64,000 nt of DNA from Brasilonema sp. CT11 (GTDB lineage Bacteria > Cyanobacteriota > Cyanobacteriia > Cyanobacteriales > Nostocaceae). Position numbers and translations under genes: made by a program. The notes beneath the pieces are model-generated. The model ran no database searches. It had not been told where the DNA came from and saw only the letters and a list, made by a program, of their open reading frames with translations. The stretch lies in assembly GCF_017982655.1 (NCBI RefSeq), contig NZ_JABXYX010000022.1, forward strand, positions 34,129-98,128, written 5' to 3'. Below, in pieces: positions 54,314-63,326 of the stretch. Position 1 is the first letter of the stretch. Each line of letters begins with the position of its first letter.

Positions 54314-55631
54314 AAAAAATTATACCAAACAACGCTCTACCCTAAATGGAATTTGGGTTTTTATCCCGATTTGGTTTGGACAATTGGTATCAGTGATTGG
54401 CTCTGGTGTGACTGGCTTTGCACTGGGTATATGGGTGTACCAGCAGACAGGATCGGTGACAAATTTAGCCCTCACTTCTTTGTCAGCAACTCTACCGTCT
54501 GTGATCATTTCTCCAATAGCGGGTGTGTTTGTAGATCGCTGGAACCGAAAGTGGATAATGCTTATAAGCGATTTGGTTGCAGGTTTAACGACAGGCTTAC
54601 TCGCGCTGATGCTCTTTGTAGGTAACCTTGAAATCTGGTATATTTATTTAGTGACAGCTGTTCATTCCATCTGCACTACCTTCCAACAACCAGCTTATAT
54701 GACAGCTATGACATTGTTGGTTCCCAAGCAGCAACTGACTCGAGTCAATGGTCTAGTTTATCTTGGAGAATCTATGACTCGGATGATATGCCCTATGCTA
54801 GCAGGTGTGTTGATAGCAAGCGTTAAAATTCAGGGTATTATTCTGTTCGACTTAGCTACCTTTGTCTTTGCCTTAGTCACGCTGCTATACATTCGGTTCC
54901 CCAAACCTAAGATCGTAGATTATGTAAATGTTACGGGAAAAAGCTGGCTGTTAATTGAAGTGGTGGATGGTTGGAGATACATCAAGGCAAAACCAGGAAT
55001 TTTAGCGTTAATGGTATTAACAGCTGTTATCAGCTTTATGTTTGGCACAGTTGGAGTACTAAGTATCCCTTTGGTAATCTCTTTTGCTTCAGTTACGGTG
55101 GTAGGAATTTTAACATCTGTTAGTGGTAGTGGTATGTTGTTCGGTAGCTTAGCTGTGAGCATTTGGGGAGGATCGCAGCGCAACATGAAAAATGTATTTT
55201 GCTTTATGTTGTTGAATGGGCTGTGTCTTGCATTTATAGGGCTAAAATCTAATGTTTGGCTTGTTGGTGTCGCCGCCTTTATCTTCTTTTTCGGCTTGCC
55301 AATTATCAACAGCTCAATTAATGTCATCCTTCAAAGAAAAGTCATGGCCGATGTTCAGGGAAGGATCTTCGCCTTAACAGCAATGATTTCTAAATCTTGC
55401 CTACCCCTTGCTTATCTCGTTGCTGGACCTCTAGCCGACAATGTCTTTAAGCCCCTAATGGCTCCAAGTGGTCTATTGGCTGGAAGCCTGGGACAAATTA
55501 TCGGTGTCGGACCAGGACGCGGTATTGGTCTAATGTTCATAGTTATGGGAATGTTAACCATGATAGCAGCAATTCTTGCTTACCAATATCGTCCTCTTAG
55601 ATTGGTAGAGAAAGATTTACCAGATATATAG
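54306..55631 (+). CDS. MFS transporter, probable lipopeptide exporter
   Basis: 441 residues from ATG 54306, overlapping the thioesterase end by 8 bases (a TTG at 54288 is an alternative). About 12 hydrophobic segments. The MFS signature VDRWNRKWIMLISDL follows helix 2, and the family is that of EntS/macrolide-type exporters (IWVYQQTGSVTNLAL, SGMLFGSLAVSIWGG). Translational coupling to the terminal synthase suggests it exports the product and may give self-protection. Substrate assignment is by context. Confidence 0.88.
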   Translation: MVEKNYTKQRSTLNGIWVFIPIWFGQLVSVIGSGVTGFALGIWVYQQTGSVTNLALTSLSATLPSVIISPIAGVFVDRWNRKWIMLISDLVAGLTTGLLALMLFVGNLEIWYIYLVTAVHSICTTFQQPAYMTAMTLLVPKQQLTRVNGLVYLGESMTRMICPMLAGVLIASVKIQGIILFDLATFVFALVTLLYIRFPKPKIVDYVNVTGKSWLLIEVVDGWRYIKAKPGILALMVLTAVISFMFGTVGVLSIPLVISFASVTVVGILTSVSGSGMLFGSLAVSIWGGSQRNMKNVFCFMLLNGLCLAFIGLKSNVWLVGVAAFIFFFGLPIINSSINVILQRKVMADVQGRIFALTAMISKSCLPLAYLVAGPLADNVFKPLMAPSGLLAGSLGQIIGVGPGRGIGLMFIVMGMLTMIAAILAYQYRPLRLVEKDLPDI

Positions 55632-55890
55632 ACTCTCGCTTTCGAGTAAATAAATAAACTACATTGTTCACAAAAATCTTATGACTGGTATCACTATGGC
55701 AATAATGGGAAAATACTGCAAAGCTTATTTGTTGACAAATTTACGTTATTCAGTCAGTGGAATGAGCGAATTGAGAACGTTAGAAAATAAAATAAAAATA
55801 GACTTTTAAATTTGAAATTCCAGTATACGAACCTGTGGTGGGAGCATCAGCAGGTAAAGAAGCAGAAATATAAACTAATAGGAGACAACC

Positions 55891-56121
55891 ATGAATACAC
55901 ATGAACAAGAAGACAAAACAATTTACAAAGTGGTTGTAAATCACGAACAGCAGTATTCTATCTGGCCTGCCGAACGAGAAAATGCTCTTGGCTGGCAAGA
56001 CGCAGGTAAAAGTGGTTCCAAGGAAGAATGCTTAGCATACATTAAGGAAGTGTGGATCGACATGAGACCGCTTAGCTTGCGGAAAACAATGGAGGAGTCA
56101 GCAGGTAAAACACACTCGTAA
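55891..56121 (+). CDS. MbtH-like protein
   Basis: 76 residues. Family residues [37 protein letters not shown] and the invariant Trp positions are present. MbtH-like proteins bind NRPS adenylation domains and are often needed for their solubility or activity. It has a good ribosome-binding site (TAGGAGACAACC). The 259-base gap before it holds no gene I can name. It probably serves one or more A domains of this cluster. Confidence 0.96.
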   Translation: MNTHEQEDKTIYKVVVNHEQQYSIWPAERENALGWQDAGKSGSKEECLAYIKEVWIDMRPLSLRKTMEESAGKTHS

Positions 56122-56174
56122 CTTCAATTCAAGCTAATTCTTTTCTGTCTAGAAATTTACCCTCACAAGAAATT

Positions 56175-57029
56175 ATGGAAATTCAAGTCGTAGGCGTTGT
56201 AGGCGCAGGTGTTATGGGGATAGGACTATCACAAAGCCTAGCCCAAACTGGTCATAATGTAATTCTTTTAGATATTTCCGACAAAATTTTAGAACAGGCA
56301 AAACAAGAAATAAAAAATAATATCCGTTTCCAACAGCTTTTCACAAAAAATAAGAAAGTCAACCAACCAGATGAGATTCTAAGTAACATTACGTTTTCAA
56401 CAGATTATCAATTTCTTCAGAATGCAGAGTTTGTGATAGAAAACGCTACAGAAAAGTGGCATATAAAAAAATATATATACGAAAAAATAGATACAATTTG
56501 CCCGCCAGAAACAGTCTTTGCTGCTAATACATCTGCTATACCTATTACTCGCATTGCTTCAGTCACAAAGCGTGCCTCTAAAGTTATTGGGATGCATTTT
56601 ATGAATCCCGTACCAATGAAGCCTGCGGTTGAAACAATTCGTGGTTATCACACTAGTAATGAAACTATTGAGACAGCCAAAAAATTATTGTCTCAGATGG
56701 AAAAAGAATGTATTTTGGTCAATGACTCTCCAGGCTTTGTATCGAATCGCATCTTGATGTTAACCATTAATGAAGCTATTTTTATTTTACAAGAACAAGT
56801 AGCATCAGTAGAAGAAGTAGATAGAATTTTTAAAACATGTTTTGGACATAAAATGGGACCGTTAGAAACTGCTGACTTGATAGGATTAGATACGATTCTA
56901 TTCTCTATCGAAGTTCTGTATGAAAGTTTTAATGATAGTAAGTATCGTCCATGTTCTTTACTTAAGAAAATGGTTGATGCTGGATTACATGGACGGAAAA
57001 GTGGACAAGGTTTTTATACCTATAATTGA
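56175..57029 (+). CDS. 3-hydroxyacyl-ACP dehydrogenase of hydroxymalonyl-ACP pathway (FkbK/ZmaG-like)
   Basis: 284 residues. The Rossmann dinucleotide motif is GVVGAGVMGIGLSQSL; then the 3-hydroxyacyl-CoA dehydrogenase signature GMHFMNPVPMKPAVE, NDSPGFVSNRIL and GPLETADLIGLD. In methoxymalonyl- and hydroxymalonyl-ACP operons this homologue oxidises glyceryl-ACP at C3. It is followed by the ACP (55-base gap), acyl dehydrogenase and FkbH genes, the complete core of that pathway, so the assignment is firm by context. Confidence 0.9.
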   Translation: MEIQVVGVVGAGVMGIGLSQSLAQTGHNVILLDISDKILEQAKQEIKNNIRFQQLFTKNKKVNQPDEILSNITFSTDYQFLQNAEFVIENATEKWHIKKYIYEKIDTICPPETVFAANTSAIPITRIASVTKRASKVIGMHFMNPVPMKPAVETIRGYHTSNETIETAKKLLSQMEKECILVNDSPGFVSNRILMLTINEAIFILQEQVASVEEVDRIFKTCFGHKMGPLETADLIGLDTILFSIEVLYESFNDSKYRPCSLLKKMVDAGLHGRKSGQGFYTYN

Positions 57030-57084
57030 GTACTTGAAAAATTCAAATTTGAAAATTAACATTAATATTCGCAGAAGGTAGACA

Positions 57085-57336
57085 ATGAAAGAAGCTAAAA
57101 CCAAAATCAAAAAATTCTTGGGGCAGTCTTTTGGTCATCATGAATTCCAAGAAGACGAAGACATATTTTCTCTTGGCTTTGTAAATTCGATGTTTGCTAT
57201 GCAGCTAGTTCTCTTTCTAGAGAAAGAGTTTCAAATAACGATTGAAAATGAAGACCTTGAAATTGAAAACTTTAGCACTATAAATGCCATGAGCAGCTTT
57301 CTAGAAAAAAAGCTGGCTATATCTGCACATAATTGA
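57085..57336 (+). CDS. Stand-alone ACP carrying glyceryl/hydroxymalonyl (FkbJ/ZmaD-like)
   Basis: 83 residues. The phosphopantetheine site is Ser35 in SLGFVNSMFAMQLVLFLE. The xGxVNS form, with Asn instead of Asp, is characteristic of the discrete ACPs that carry glycerate-derived extender units. Acidic elsewhere (EDEDIF, ENEDLEIEN). It receives the glyceryl group from the FkbH-like protein and, after two oxidations, would deliver hydroxymalonyl to an acyltransferase. Confidence 0.92.
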   Translation: MKEAKTKIKKFLGQSFGHHEFQEDEDIFSLGFVNSMFAMQLVLFLEKEFQITIENEDLEIENFSTINAMSSFLEKKLAISAHN

Positions 57337-57383
57337 AGTAAAGAATATAAGCATTAACATTTGTTAACACTTAAGTGAAAGGG

Positions 57384-58538
57384 ATGCAAATAGAATTAAC
57401 TCCTCAGCAAAAAGAGGCTAAAGCTAAATTCCGAGCCTTCACAGATGAAGAGATTGTCCCTGATGCGGATAGGGCTGACCAAGAAGAACGGACTTCGGGG
57501 GAACTGATTCAAAGAATAGCTCAACAAGGTTATTTAGGTGCTATTGTACCTCAAGAAAGAGGCGGCAGTGGTATGGATATGATAACCTATGGTCTCCTAA
57601 ATGAAGAAATAGGACGGGGATGTTCTTCAGTGCGAAGCTTGCTTACAGTTCACTCTATGGTTACTCATGCCATTCTTAAGTGGGGTAGCAAGTTTCAAAA
57701 AGAGCATTGGATTCCCAAATTTGCTTCTGGTGAAGCGATCGCTGCTTTTGGCTTAAGCGAACCTAATGTGGGCAGTGATGCTAAAAAAGTGGAGACGACA
57801 GCAACAGTTTCTGAAGAGTTTTATGTCTTAAATGGGCAAAAGAAGTGGATTACCTATGGACAAATTGCTGATATTTTTTTGATATTTGCTCATTGTGAAG
57901 GTAAACCCACTGCTTTTCTAGTTGAAAAAAACACACCAGGACTTTTGGTTAAACCAATTTTTGGCATGTTGGGTACTAGAGCTTCAATGTTAGCAGAATT
58001 GCACCTAAATAATTGTCGCATTCCCCGAGAAAACCTTGTATGTAAGGAGGGTTTTGGTTTTTCCCATGTAGCATCTTCTGCCTTAGATTATGGCAGGTAC
58101 AGTGTAGCTTGGGGCTGTATAGGTATTGCCCAAGCCTGTCTTGAAGCCTGTATTCGGTATACAAGTCAAAGAAAGCAGTTTGATGTTTATTTGAAAGACC
58201 ACCAATTAATTCGACAAATGGTGACTGAGGCGATCGCTAATGTGAAAGCAGCGAGACTATTGTGTTATCAAGCAGGCTACTTGAAAGACATTGGTGATCC
58301 TAGATCGATTATGGAAACCTCAATTGCTAAGTATTTTGCTTCTACAACCGCGACTAAAGTGGCAAGCGATGCTGTACAAATTCATGGTGGTCATGGTTGT
58401 AGTAGTGAATGCTCTGTTCAGAGGTATTTTCGAGACGCCAAAATTATGGAGATTATCGAAGGGAGTACTCAGATTCAACAGATTACCATTGCTGAGTATG
58501 GTTATCAACAATATATGTTTTCACCTACTCCAACCTAG
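57384..58538 (+). CDS. Acyl-ACP dehydrogenase (FkbI/ZmaE-like)
   Basis: 384 residues (ATG 57384; a GTG at 57375 would add three). Acyl-CoA dehydrogenase fold: FGLSEPNVGSDAK, NGQKKWITYGQIAD for the FAD and substrate region, YTSQRKQFDVYLKDHQ, HGGHGCSSECSVQRYFRDAK and EIIEGSTQIQQ. In the pathway it oxidises the intermediate towards hydroxymalonyl-ACP, together with the HBD homologue. It overlaps the longer frame of the FkbH gene by one base. Confidence 0.92.
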   Translation: MQIELTPQQKEAKAKFRAFTDEEIVPDADRADQEERTSGELIQRIAQQGYLGAIVPQERGGSGMDMITYGLLNEEIGRGCSSVRSLLTVHSMVTHAILKWGSKFQKEHWIPKFASGEAIAAFGLSEPNVGSDAKKVETTATVSEEFYVLNGQKKWITYGQIADIFLIFAHCEGKPTAFLVEKNTPGLLVKPIFGMLGTRASMLAELHLNNCRIPRENLVCKEGFGFSHVASSALDYGRYSVAWGCIGIAQACLEACIRYTSQRKQFDVYLKDHQLIRQMVTEAIANVKAARLLCYQAGYLKDIGDPRSIMETSIAKYFASTTATKVASDAVQIHGGHGCSSECSVQRYFRDAKIMEIIEGSTQIQQITIAEYGYQQYMFSPTPT

Positions 58539-58570
58539 TGTCAATACAATTAGTAACAGGAATCAAAAAG

Positions 58571-59641
58571 ATGATTAATTTAAGTGCTGAACAAGCAAAA
58601 GATAAACAAGAATTTAAAAAAGCTATCAAGTGTGTCGTTTGGGATCTTGATAATACCATATGGCATGGTGTCCTACTAGAGGACGATCGGGTTTTCTTGC
58701 AGAATAATGTCATTGACATCATCAAAATTTTGGATAGTAGAGGGATATTACAATCTTTAGCTAGCAGAAATGAACATAATAAAGCAATGTTGAAGCTGGA
58801 AGAATTTGGATTACATGAGTATTTTATATATCCACAAATCAATTGGAACTCTAAAGCTTCCTCTATTCAAAAAATCGCTCAATCAATCAATATTGGAATA
58901 GATGCAATAGCTTTCATTGATGACCAACCATTTGAGTTGGAAGAGGTAAATTTTTCATTGCCTGACGTTCTCTGTATCAATACAACTCATCTCGATCAGT
59001 TGTTAGATATACCAGAAATGAATCCTCGTTTTATTACAAAGGATTCCAAGAATAGAAGACTTATGTATCTCAGCGATATAAAACGCAATCAGGTTGAGGA
59101 AGAATTTGTCGGTTCGAAAGAAGAGTTTTTAGCTACTCTAAAGATGCGCTTTACCATCTCTTCTGCTAAAGAGGAGGATTTACAACGAGCCGAAGAATTA
59201 ACAGTACGCACAAACCAATTAAATACAACAGGTTATACATACTCTTACGAAGAACTCAACCATTTTCGTCAATCAGATAAGCATAAGCTACTAATTGCTA
59301 GCTTGGATGATAGGTATGGCAGTTACGGAAAAATTGGATTAGCTCTTATTGAATGTCAAGATACTATATGGACAATAAAACTATTGCTAATGTCCTGCCG
59401 CGTTATGTCTAGAGGCGTAGGGACAATTATGCTCAATCATATTATATCTATGGCAAACAATCAAAATGTGAAATTGTGTGCTGAGTTTGTCTCAAATGAT
59501 AGAAATCGGATGATGTATATCACTTATAAATTTGCCGGATTTAAAGAATTTGATACTCAAAATAATCTTTTGATTTTTGATAATAAATTAAATTACAAAT
59601 ATTCTTTTCCTGATTATGTAGATATAGTCCTATCTGTGTGA
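58571..59641 (+). CDS. FkbH-like HAD protein, glyceryl transfer to ACP
   Basis: 356 residues from ATG 58571 (AGGA upstream); a GTG at 58538 would add 11. HAD-type motif VVWDLDNTIWHGVLLED, then FIDDQPFELEEV, then a C-terminal GNAT-like domain (YGSYGKIGLALIE, LLLMSCRVMSRGVGTIML). FkbH proteins take 1,3-bisphosphoglycerate, dephosphorylate it and place D-glycerate on the discrete ACP. With the three preceding genes this completes hydroxymalonyl-ACP formation. No FkbG-type O-methyltransferase is present in the window. Confidence 0.93.
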   Translation: MINLSAEQAKDKQEFKKAIKCVVWDLDNTIWHGVLLEDDRVFLQNNVIDIIKILDSRGILQSLASRNEHNKAMLKLEEFGLHEYFIYPQINWNSKASSIQKIAQSINIGIDAIAFIDDQPFELEEVNFSLPDVLCINTTHLDQLLDIPEMNPRFITKDSKNRRLMYLSDIKRNQVEEEFVGSKEEFLATLKMRFTISSAKEEDLQRAEELTVRTNQLNTTGYTYSYEELNHFRQSDKHKLLIASLDDRYGSYGKIGLALIECQDTIWTIKLLLMSCRVMSRGVGTIMLNHIISMANNQNVKLCAEFVSNDRNRMMYITYKFAGFKEFDTQNNLLIFDNKLNYKYSFPDYVDIVLSV

Positions 59642-59790
59642 ACAGTATCTTTAACGAACCACAAAGGCACAAAAGAGACGAGCGCACAGCATCTTTGCCA
59701 GGAAAAGGAAGAGAGGTAGGGAGTTTATAACTCATTTAAGATTACTAGATGCAAATATTAAATGAATTTAAACATTACAAAGAGGTAATA

Positions 59791-61689
59791 ATGAACAATT
59801 CTTTAAATTCTAATAGCAATCAACAATCAAACTCTCCTTTGCCGTGGCATTTGCTGGTGCTATCTAGCAAAACAGAATCAGGCTTGGAGACAGCAACTGA
59901 TAATCTAGCTGAGTTTTTAAAGCAGAATTCTGAAATTAACTTTACTGATTTAGCTTATACTCTCCAAGTAGATTGTCAGGCATTTAATCACCGTCGGATA
60001 CTAGTGTGTTGCGATCACCAAGATGCAGCGAGTGCGCTGACAACCAGAGACCCCAAACGTATTTTTAACAGCAGCATTCAAGAAACTAACAATCAATCTA
60101 TAGTTTTCATGTTTCCTGGCTTAGGAGAGCAATATGTCAATATGTCTCTACAGCTTTATCAGCTTGAGCCAACTTTTCGCGAACATATAGCTCGTTGCTC
60201 AGAACTCCTCAAACCTCACCTGGGTTTTGACTTGCAAGATGTACTTTATCCTCATCAAGAACAAGCCGAGCAAGTTCGACAAACAAGCAATCCAGCCGCA
60301 GTCATGTCTTCCCAGAAGCTAGATTTACGACGGATGCTCCAACGTGATCAAACTCCAGTAGATGTCAATACTCAAAAACTAAATCAAACTTATATTGCTC
60401 AACCAACACTGTTTGTCATTGAGTATGCGCTAGCCCAGATGTGGATGGCATGGGGAATCAAGCCTCAGGCGCTTATTGGTTACAGCATCAGCGAGTATGT
60501 AGCGGCAACTTTAGCTGGTGTCTTATCTCTGGAGGAGACTTTAGCTCTGGTTGCTAAAAGAGGTCAACTCATTCAACAATTACCCAGCGGGGCAATGTTA
60601 GCAGTCTCCCTCTCAGAGATGGAACTCCAGCCGCTGCTCACAGAGCATCTGTGCTTGTCTGCTGTCAATGGGCCTCAGTTGTGTGTAGTTGCAGGATCTA
60701 CAGAGGCGATAGCTAAATTAGAGCAGCATTTGTTGAAAGATGGGATAGCTTGTCGGCAATTGCAAACCACTCATGCTTTTCATTCTCCAGTTATGGAGGC
60801 AATTTTGGAGCCGTTCATCCAGTTGGTCAAAAGCTTTGACCTCAAGCCTCCTCAAATTCCGTACATCTCCAATGTCACAGGAACTTGGATTACAGCAATG
60901 GAAGCCACCAATCCAAGTTATTGGGGCAGCCATTTATGTCAAACTGTACGTTTTGCTGATGGAATTGAAACATTATGGCAAATGCCAGCTCAAATCCTCT
61001 TAGAAGTTGGACCAGGCCAAACTTTGGGTAGTATAGCGCTGCAACACCCAGCTAGCGCCAAAGTATCAGAACGGCTAGTACTCGCCTCATTACCAAACTC
61101 CTATGACCAACAATCGGATCTGGCGTTCTCGCTCAACACACTGGGTCAAATCTGGCTAGCTGGAGTGTCAGTGGATTGGTCGAAACTCTATGGAAATCGC
61201 CATTCTAGTACACTTCCTTTACCTACCTATCTCTTCGAAGGCCAACACCACGGGAGAGAATCTCAAAAAGAGCAATGGCAGAAGACTCACAAAGAGTCAG
61301 ACAACAATGTTTTATCATCACAAGAACAAGAATCAATTCAAATAGCACAACAACGTCAGCGACTGAACTTACAAAATAGCTATGTTGCCCCCAGGTCTAA
61401 TACTGAGCAAAAGATTGCTGATATTTGGCAAAAAATTTTCCGTATTCAACAAGTCGGTGTTTATGATAATTTTTTCAGTTTGGGAGGTAATTCCTTAGTC
61501 GCTATAAAAATTATTTCTCAGTTAAAAAAAATATTTCCAACAGACATTCCTACGATTGCTATATTTAAAAATTCAACTGTAGCCGAATTAGCATCAGTTA
61601 TTGAAGAGCAAATTCTAGCAGAAACAAAAACTTTAAACCAAGAACAGGTGGGGTCTTTTACATCAACAACTGTCTCTGATTCAAAATAA
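59791..61689 (+). CDS. KS-less AT-ACP didomain protein (possible trans-AT)
   Basis: 632 residues from ATG 59791 (GAGGT upstream; ATG 59749 would add 14). It begins directly with the KS-AT linker (PWHLLVLSSKTESGLE), continues with an AT (FMFPGLGEQYVNMS, GYSISE with Ser232, THAFHS with His331), the post-AT linker (LPLPTYLFEGQHH), then an ACP with Ser568 in LGGNS. The AT keeps Ser and His, but GHSxG is GYSIS, GQGSQ is GLGEQ, and 50 extra residues are inserted after YPHQEQAEQ. It may be a weakened AT or a carrier shuttle. It looks like a PKS module that lost KS and KR. Confidence 0.85.
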   Translation: MNNSLNSNSNQQSNSPLPWHLLVLSSKTESGLETATDNLAEFLKQNSEINFTDLAYTLQVDCQAFNHRRILVCCDHQDAASALTTRDPKRIFNSSIQETNNQSIVFMFPGLGEQYVNMSLQLYQLEPTFREHIARCSELLKPHLGFDLQDVLYPHQEQAEQVRQTSNPAAVMSSQKLDLRRMLQRDQTPVDVNTQKLNQTYIAQPTLFVIEYALAQMWMAWGIKPQALIGYSISEYVAATLAGVLSLEETLALVAKRGQLIQQLPSGAMLAVSLSEMELQPLLTEHLCLSAVNGPQLCVVAGSTEAIAKLEQHLLKDGIACRQLQTTHAFHSPVMEAILEPFIQLVKSFDLKPPQIPYISNVTGTWITAMEATNPSYWGSHLCQTVRFADGIETLWQMPAQILLEVGPGQTLGSIALQHPASAKVSERLVLASLPNSYDQQSDLAFSLNTLGQIWLAGVSVDWSKLYGNRHSSTLPLPTYLFEGQHHGRESQKEQWQKTHKESDNNVLSSQEQESIQIAQQRQRLNLQNSYVAPRSNTEQKIADIWQKIFRIQQVGVYDNFFSLGGNSLVAIKIISQLKKIFPTDIPTIAIFKNSTVAELASVIEEQILAETKTLNQEQVGSFTSTTVSDSK

Positions 61690-61700
61690 GCACATCAAGT

Positions 61701-61917
61701 AGGGCAAACGCACCTTGTCAATAAAAATGGCATATTCTCAATAAACTCCTATTTTTTCGCATGAAACCCTATTAATTGAGAATCAATTATATGAAAAATT
61801 TTACCTTTTGTCTACGGAAAAAAAAATAAGATTAACGAAAAATCTTATTCCTGCGACAAATACACAAACCAAGGTTTTTGTCCATTTAGTTTTGTTAATT
61901 TTATATGCGTTTGCCCT
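61701..61917. mobile_element. MITE-like element between the two trans-AT genes
   Basis: 12-bp perfect terminal inverted repeats, AGGGCAAACGCA at 61701-61712 and TGCGTTTGCCCT at 61906-61917. The 217-base element is AT-rich and holds no gene. It is probably a non-autonomous insertion. It fills almost the whole gap between the AT-ACP stop and the next AT start. Confidence 0.6.
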
Positions 61918-61994
61918 GGCATATCAAGCTGCTAAGTGGTAATAATACGCAGAGAGAATTTTGCGTAGTGAATTTATATCTTCAGGAGAATCAA

Positions 61995-63266
61995 ATGAAT
62001 AAAACTTTAGAAAAACCTCGTCCTTGGCACTTGTTAGTACTCTCCGCAGAAACAAGCTCTGCTTTAGAGACGGAAACTGCAAATCTGATTGAACACTTAA
62101 AGCGATCTACCAATCAAGACTTTGTTGATATTACTGGCTCCTATCAAGTTCGTGAAAAAGCTTTTAAGCATCGTCGAATGCTTGTTTGCAATAACCTTAG
62201 TGATGCTGTGACTGCCCTTGAAACACTCGATTCCAAAAAAGTTTTTACACGCTTCCAAGAGTCCGAAGATCGACCTGTTGTGTTTATGTTTCCAGGGCAG
62301 GGAGCGCAGTATGTAAATATGGGATTGGAACTTTATCAAACTGAGAAGACATTTCGGGAACAAGTTGATATCTGCTCAGAATTTTTAAAGCCTGATTTGG
62401 ACTTAGACATTCGCAACATAATATATCCTGATGAAAAACAGATAAACGTTGCCACGCAGCAACTTCAACAAACATTGATTGCACAGTCAGCACTCTTTGT
62501 GATTGAGTATGCTTTGGCTAAGTTGTGGCAAGAGTGGGGCGTGCTTCCCCAAGCAATGATCGGTCATAGCCTTGGTGAATATGTTGCAGCAACTCTGGCT
62601 GGCGTTTTCTCCCTAAAAGATGCATTAAAACTAATAGCTGTCCGTGGACGACTTATACAGGAACTGCCTAGTGGAGCCATGCTTGCCATTGAGCTTTCAG
62701 AGAAGGAAGTGCGCCCATTTTTAGGCGAGATCTCCCTAGCTGCAATTAACGGACCAAACCTTTGCATTGTTTCAGGCCCCGCAAAAGCTCTGGAGGAATT
62801 AGAGGATCGACTTAGCCAGAAGGATGTGATGTGTCTTCCTTTAAATGCCTCCCATGCTCCTCACTCACAGGAAATGGACTCCATCATAGAGCCATTTAAA
62901 TTTTATGTAAAAAAAATGACTCTTAAACCACCTCAAATACCGTATATTTCTAGCGTTACCGGGACTTGGATTACAACGGATCAAGCAACAGATCCAAACT
63001 ATTGGGCTAGACATATGCGCGAAACTGTGCGCTTTTGCGAAGGTTTGCAAGAACTTTTTAAAAAACCAGAGCGGATATTGCTACAAGTTGCTCCCGGGCG
63101 GACGTTGAGTGCTATGGCGGTGCAGCATCCAGAACGTGCGGCTGGACAAATCGTGCCTTCTTCGTTACACCACCCGTCTGAAGCAGAAACGGATGTTGCA
63201 TTCATACTTAACATCTTAGGTCAGCTCTGGCTTGACTCGCATCTTGCACCAAAAAAAGTTGATTAG
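61995..63266 (+). CDS. Free-standing acyltransferase (trans-AT candidate)
   Basis: 423 residues from ATG 61995, which has an ideal AGGAGA site; the longer frame from 61905 starts within the MITE. KS-AT linker (PWHLLVLSAETSSALE), then a complete AT: FMFPGQGAQYVNMG, GHSLGE (Ser192), SHAPHS (His290), QVAPGRTLS. Unlike cis ATs of the cluster, whose motif is HAFH, it has HAPH, hinting at a different acyl specificity. It lacks the usual post-AT linker, ending LGQLWLDSHLAPKKVD immediately before transposase debris, so its 3' end may be a truncation. It is the best candidate to load the terminal PKS. Confidence 0.87.
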   Translation: MNKTLEKPRPWHLLVLSAETSSALETETANLIEHLKRSTNQDFVDITGSYQVREKAFKHRRMLVCNNLSDAVTALETLDSKKVFTRFQESEDRPVVFMFPGQGAQYVNMGLELYQTEKTFREQVDICSEFLKPDLDLDIRNIIYPDEKQINVATQQLQQTLIAQSALFVIEYALAKLWQEWGVLPQAMIGHSLGEYVAATLAGVFSLKDALKLIAVRGRLIQELPSGAMLAIELSEKEVRPFLGEISLAAINGPNLCIVSGPAKALEELEDRLSQKDVMCLPLNASHAPHSQEMDSIIEPFKFYVKKMTLKPPQIPYISSVTGTWITTDQATDPNYWARHMRETVRFCEGLQELFKKPERILLQVAPGRTLSAMAVQHPERAAGQIVPSSLHHPSEAETDVAFILNILGQLWLDSHLAPKKVD

Positions 63267-63326
63267 TTTTTCACACTCAGTACGAAACCTCAAGCCCTTA
63301 TTATTACGAAAAAAAAAAGAAAAATC

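Noticed and set aside
55780..55998. Minus-strand open frame over the MbtH start
   Set aside because: Shadow of the MbtH gene; no protein-like features.
56175..59641. Methoxymalonyl-ACP (rather than hydroxymalonyl-ACP) biosynthesis
   Set aside because: No O-methyltransferase of the FkbG type is present in the window; it could still lie outside, so this is a preference, not proof.
61905..61995. Longer N-terminus for the free AT
   Set aside because: The extra 30 residues are encoded partly by the MITE-like element, and an ideal ribosome-binding site precedes ATG 61995.
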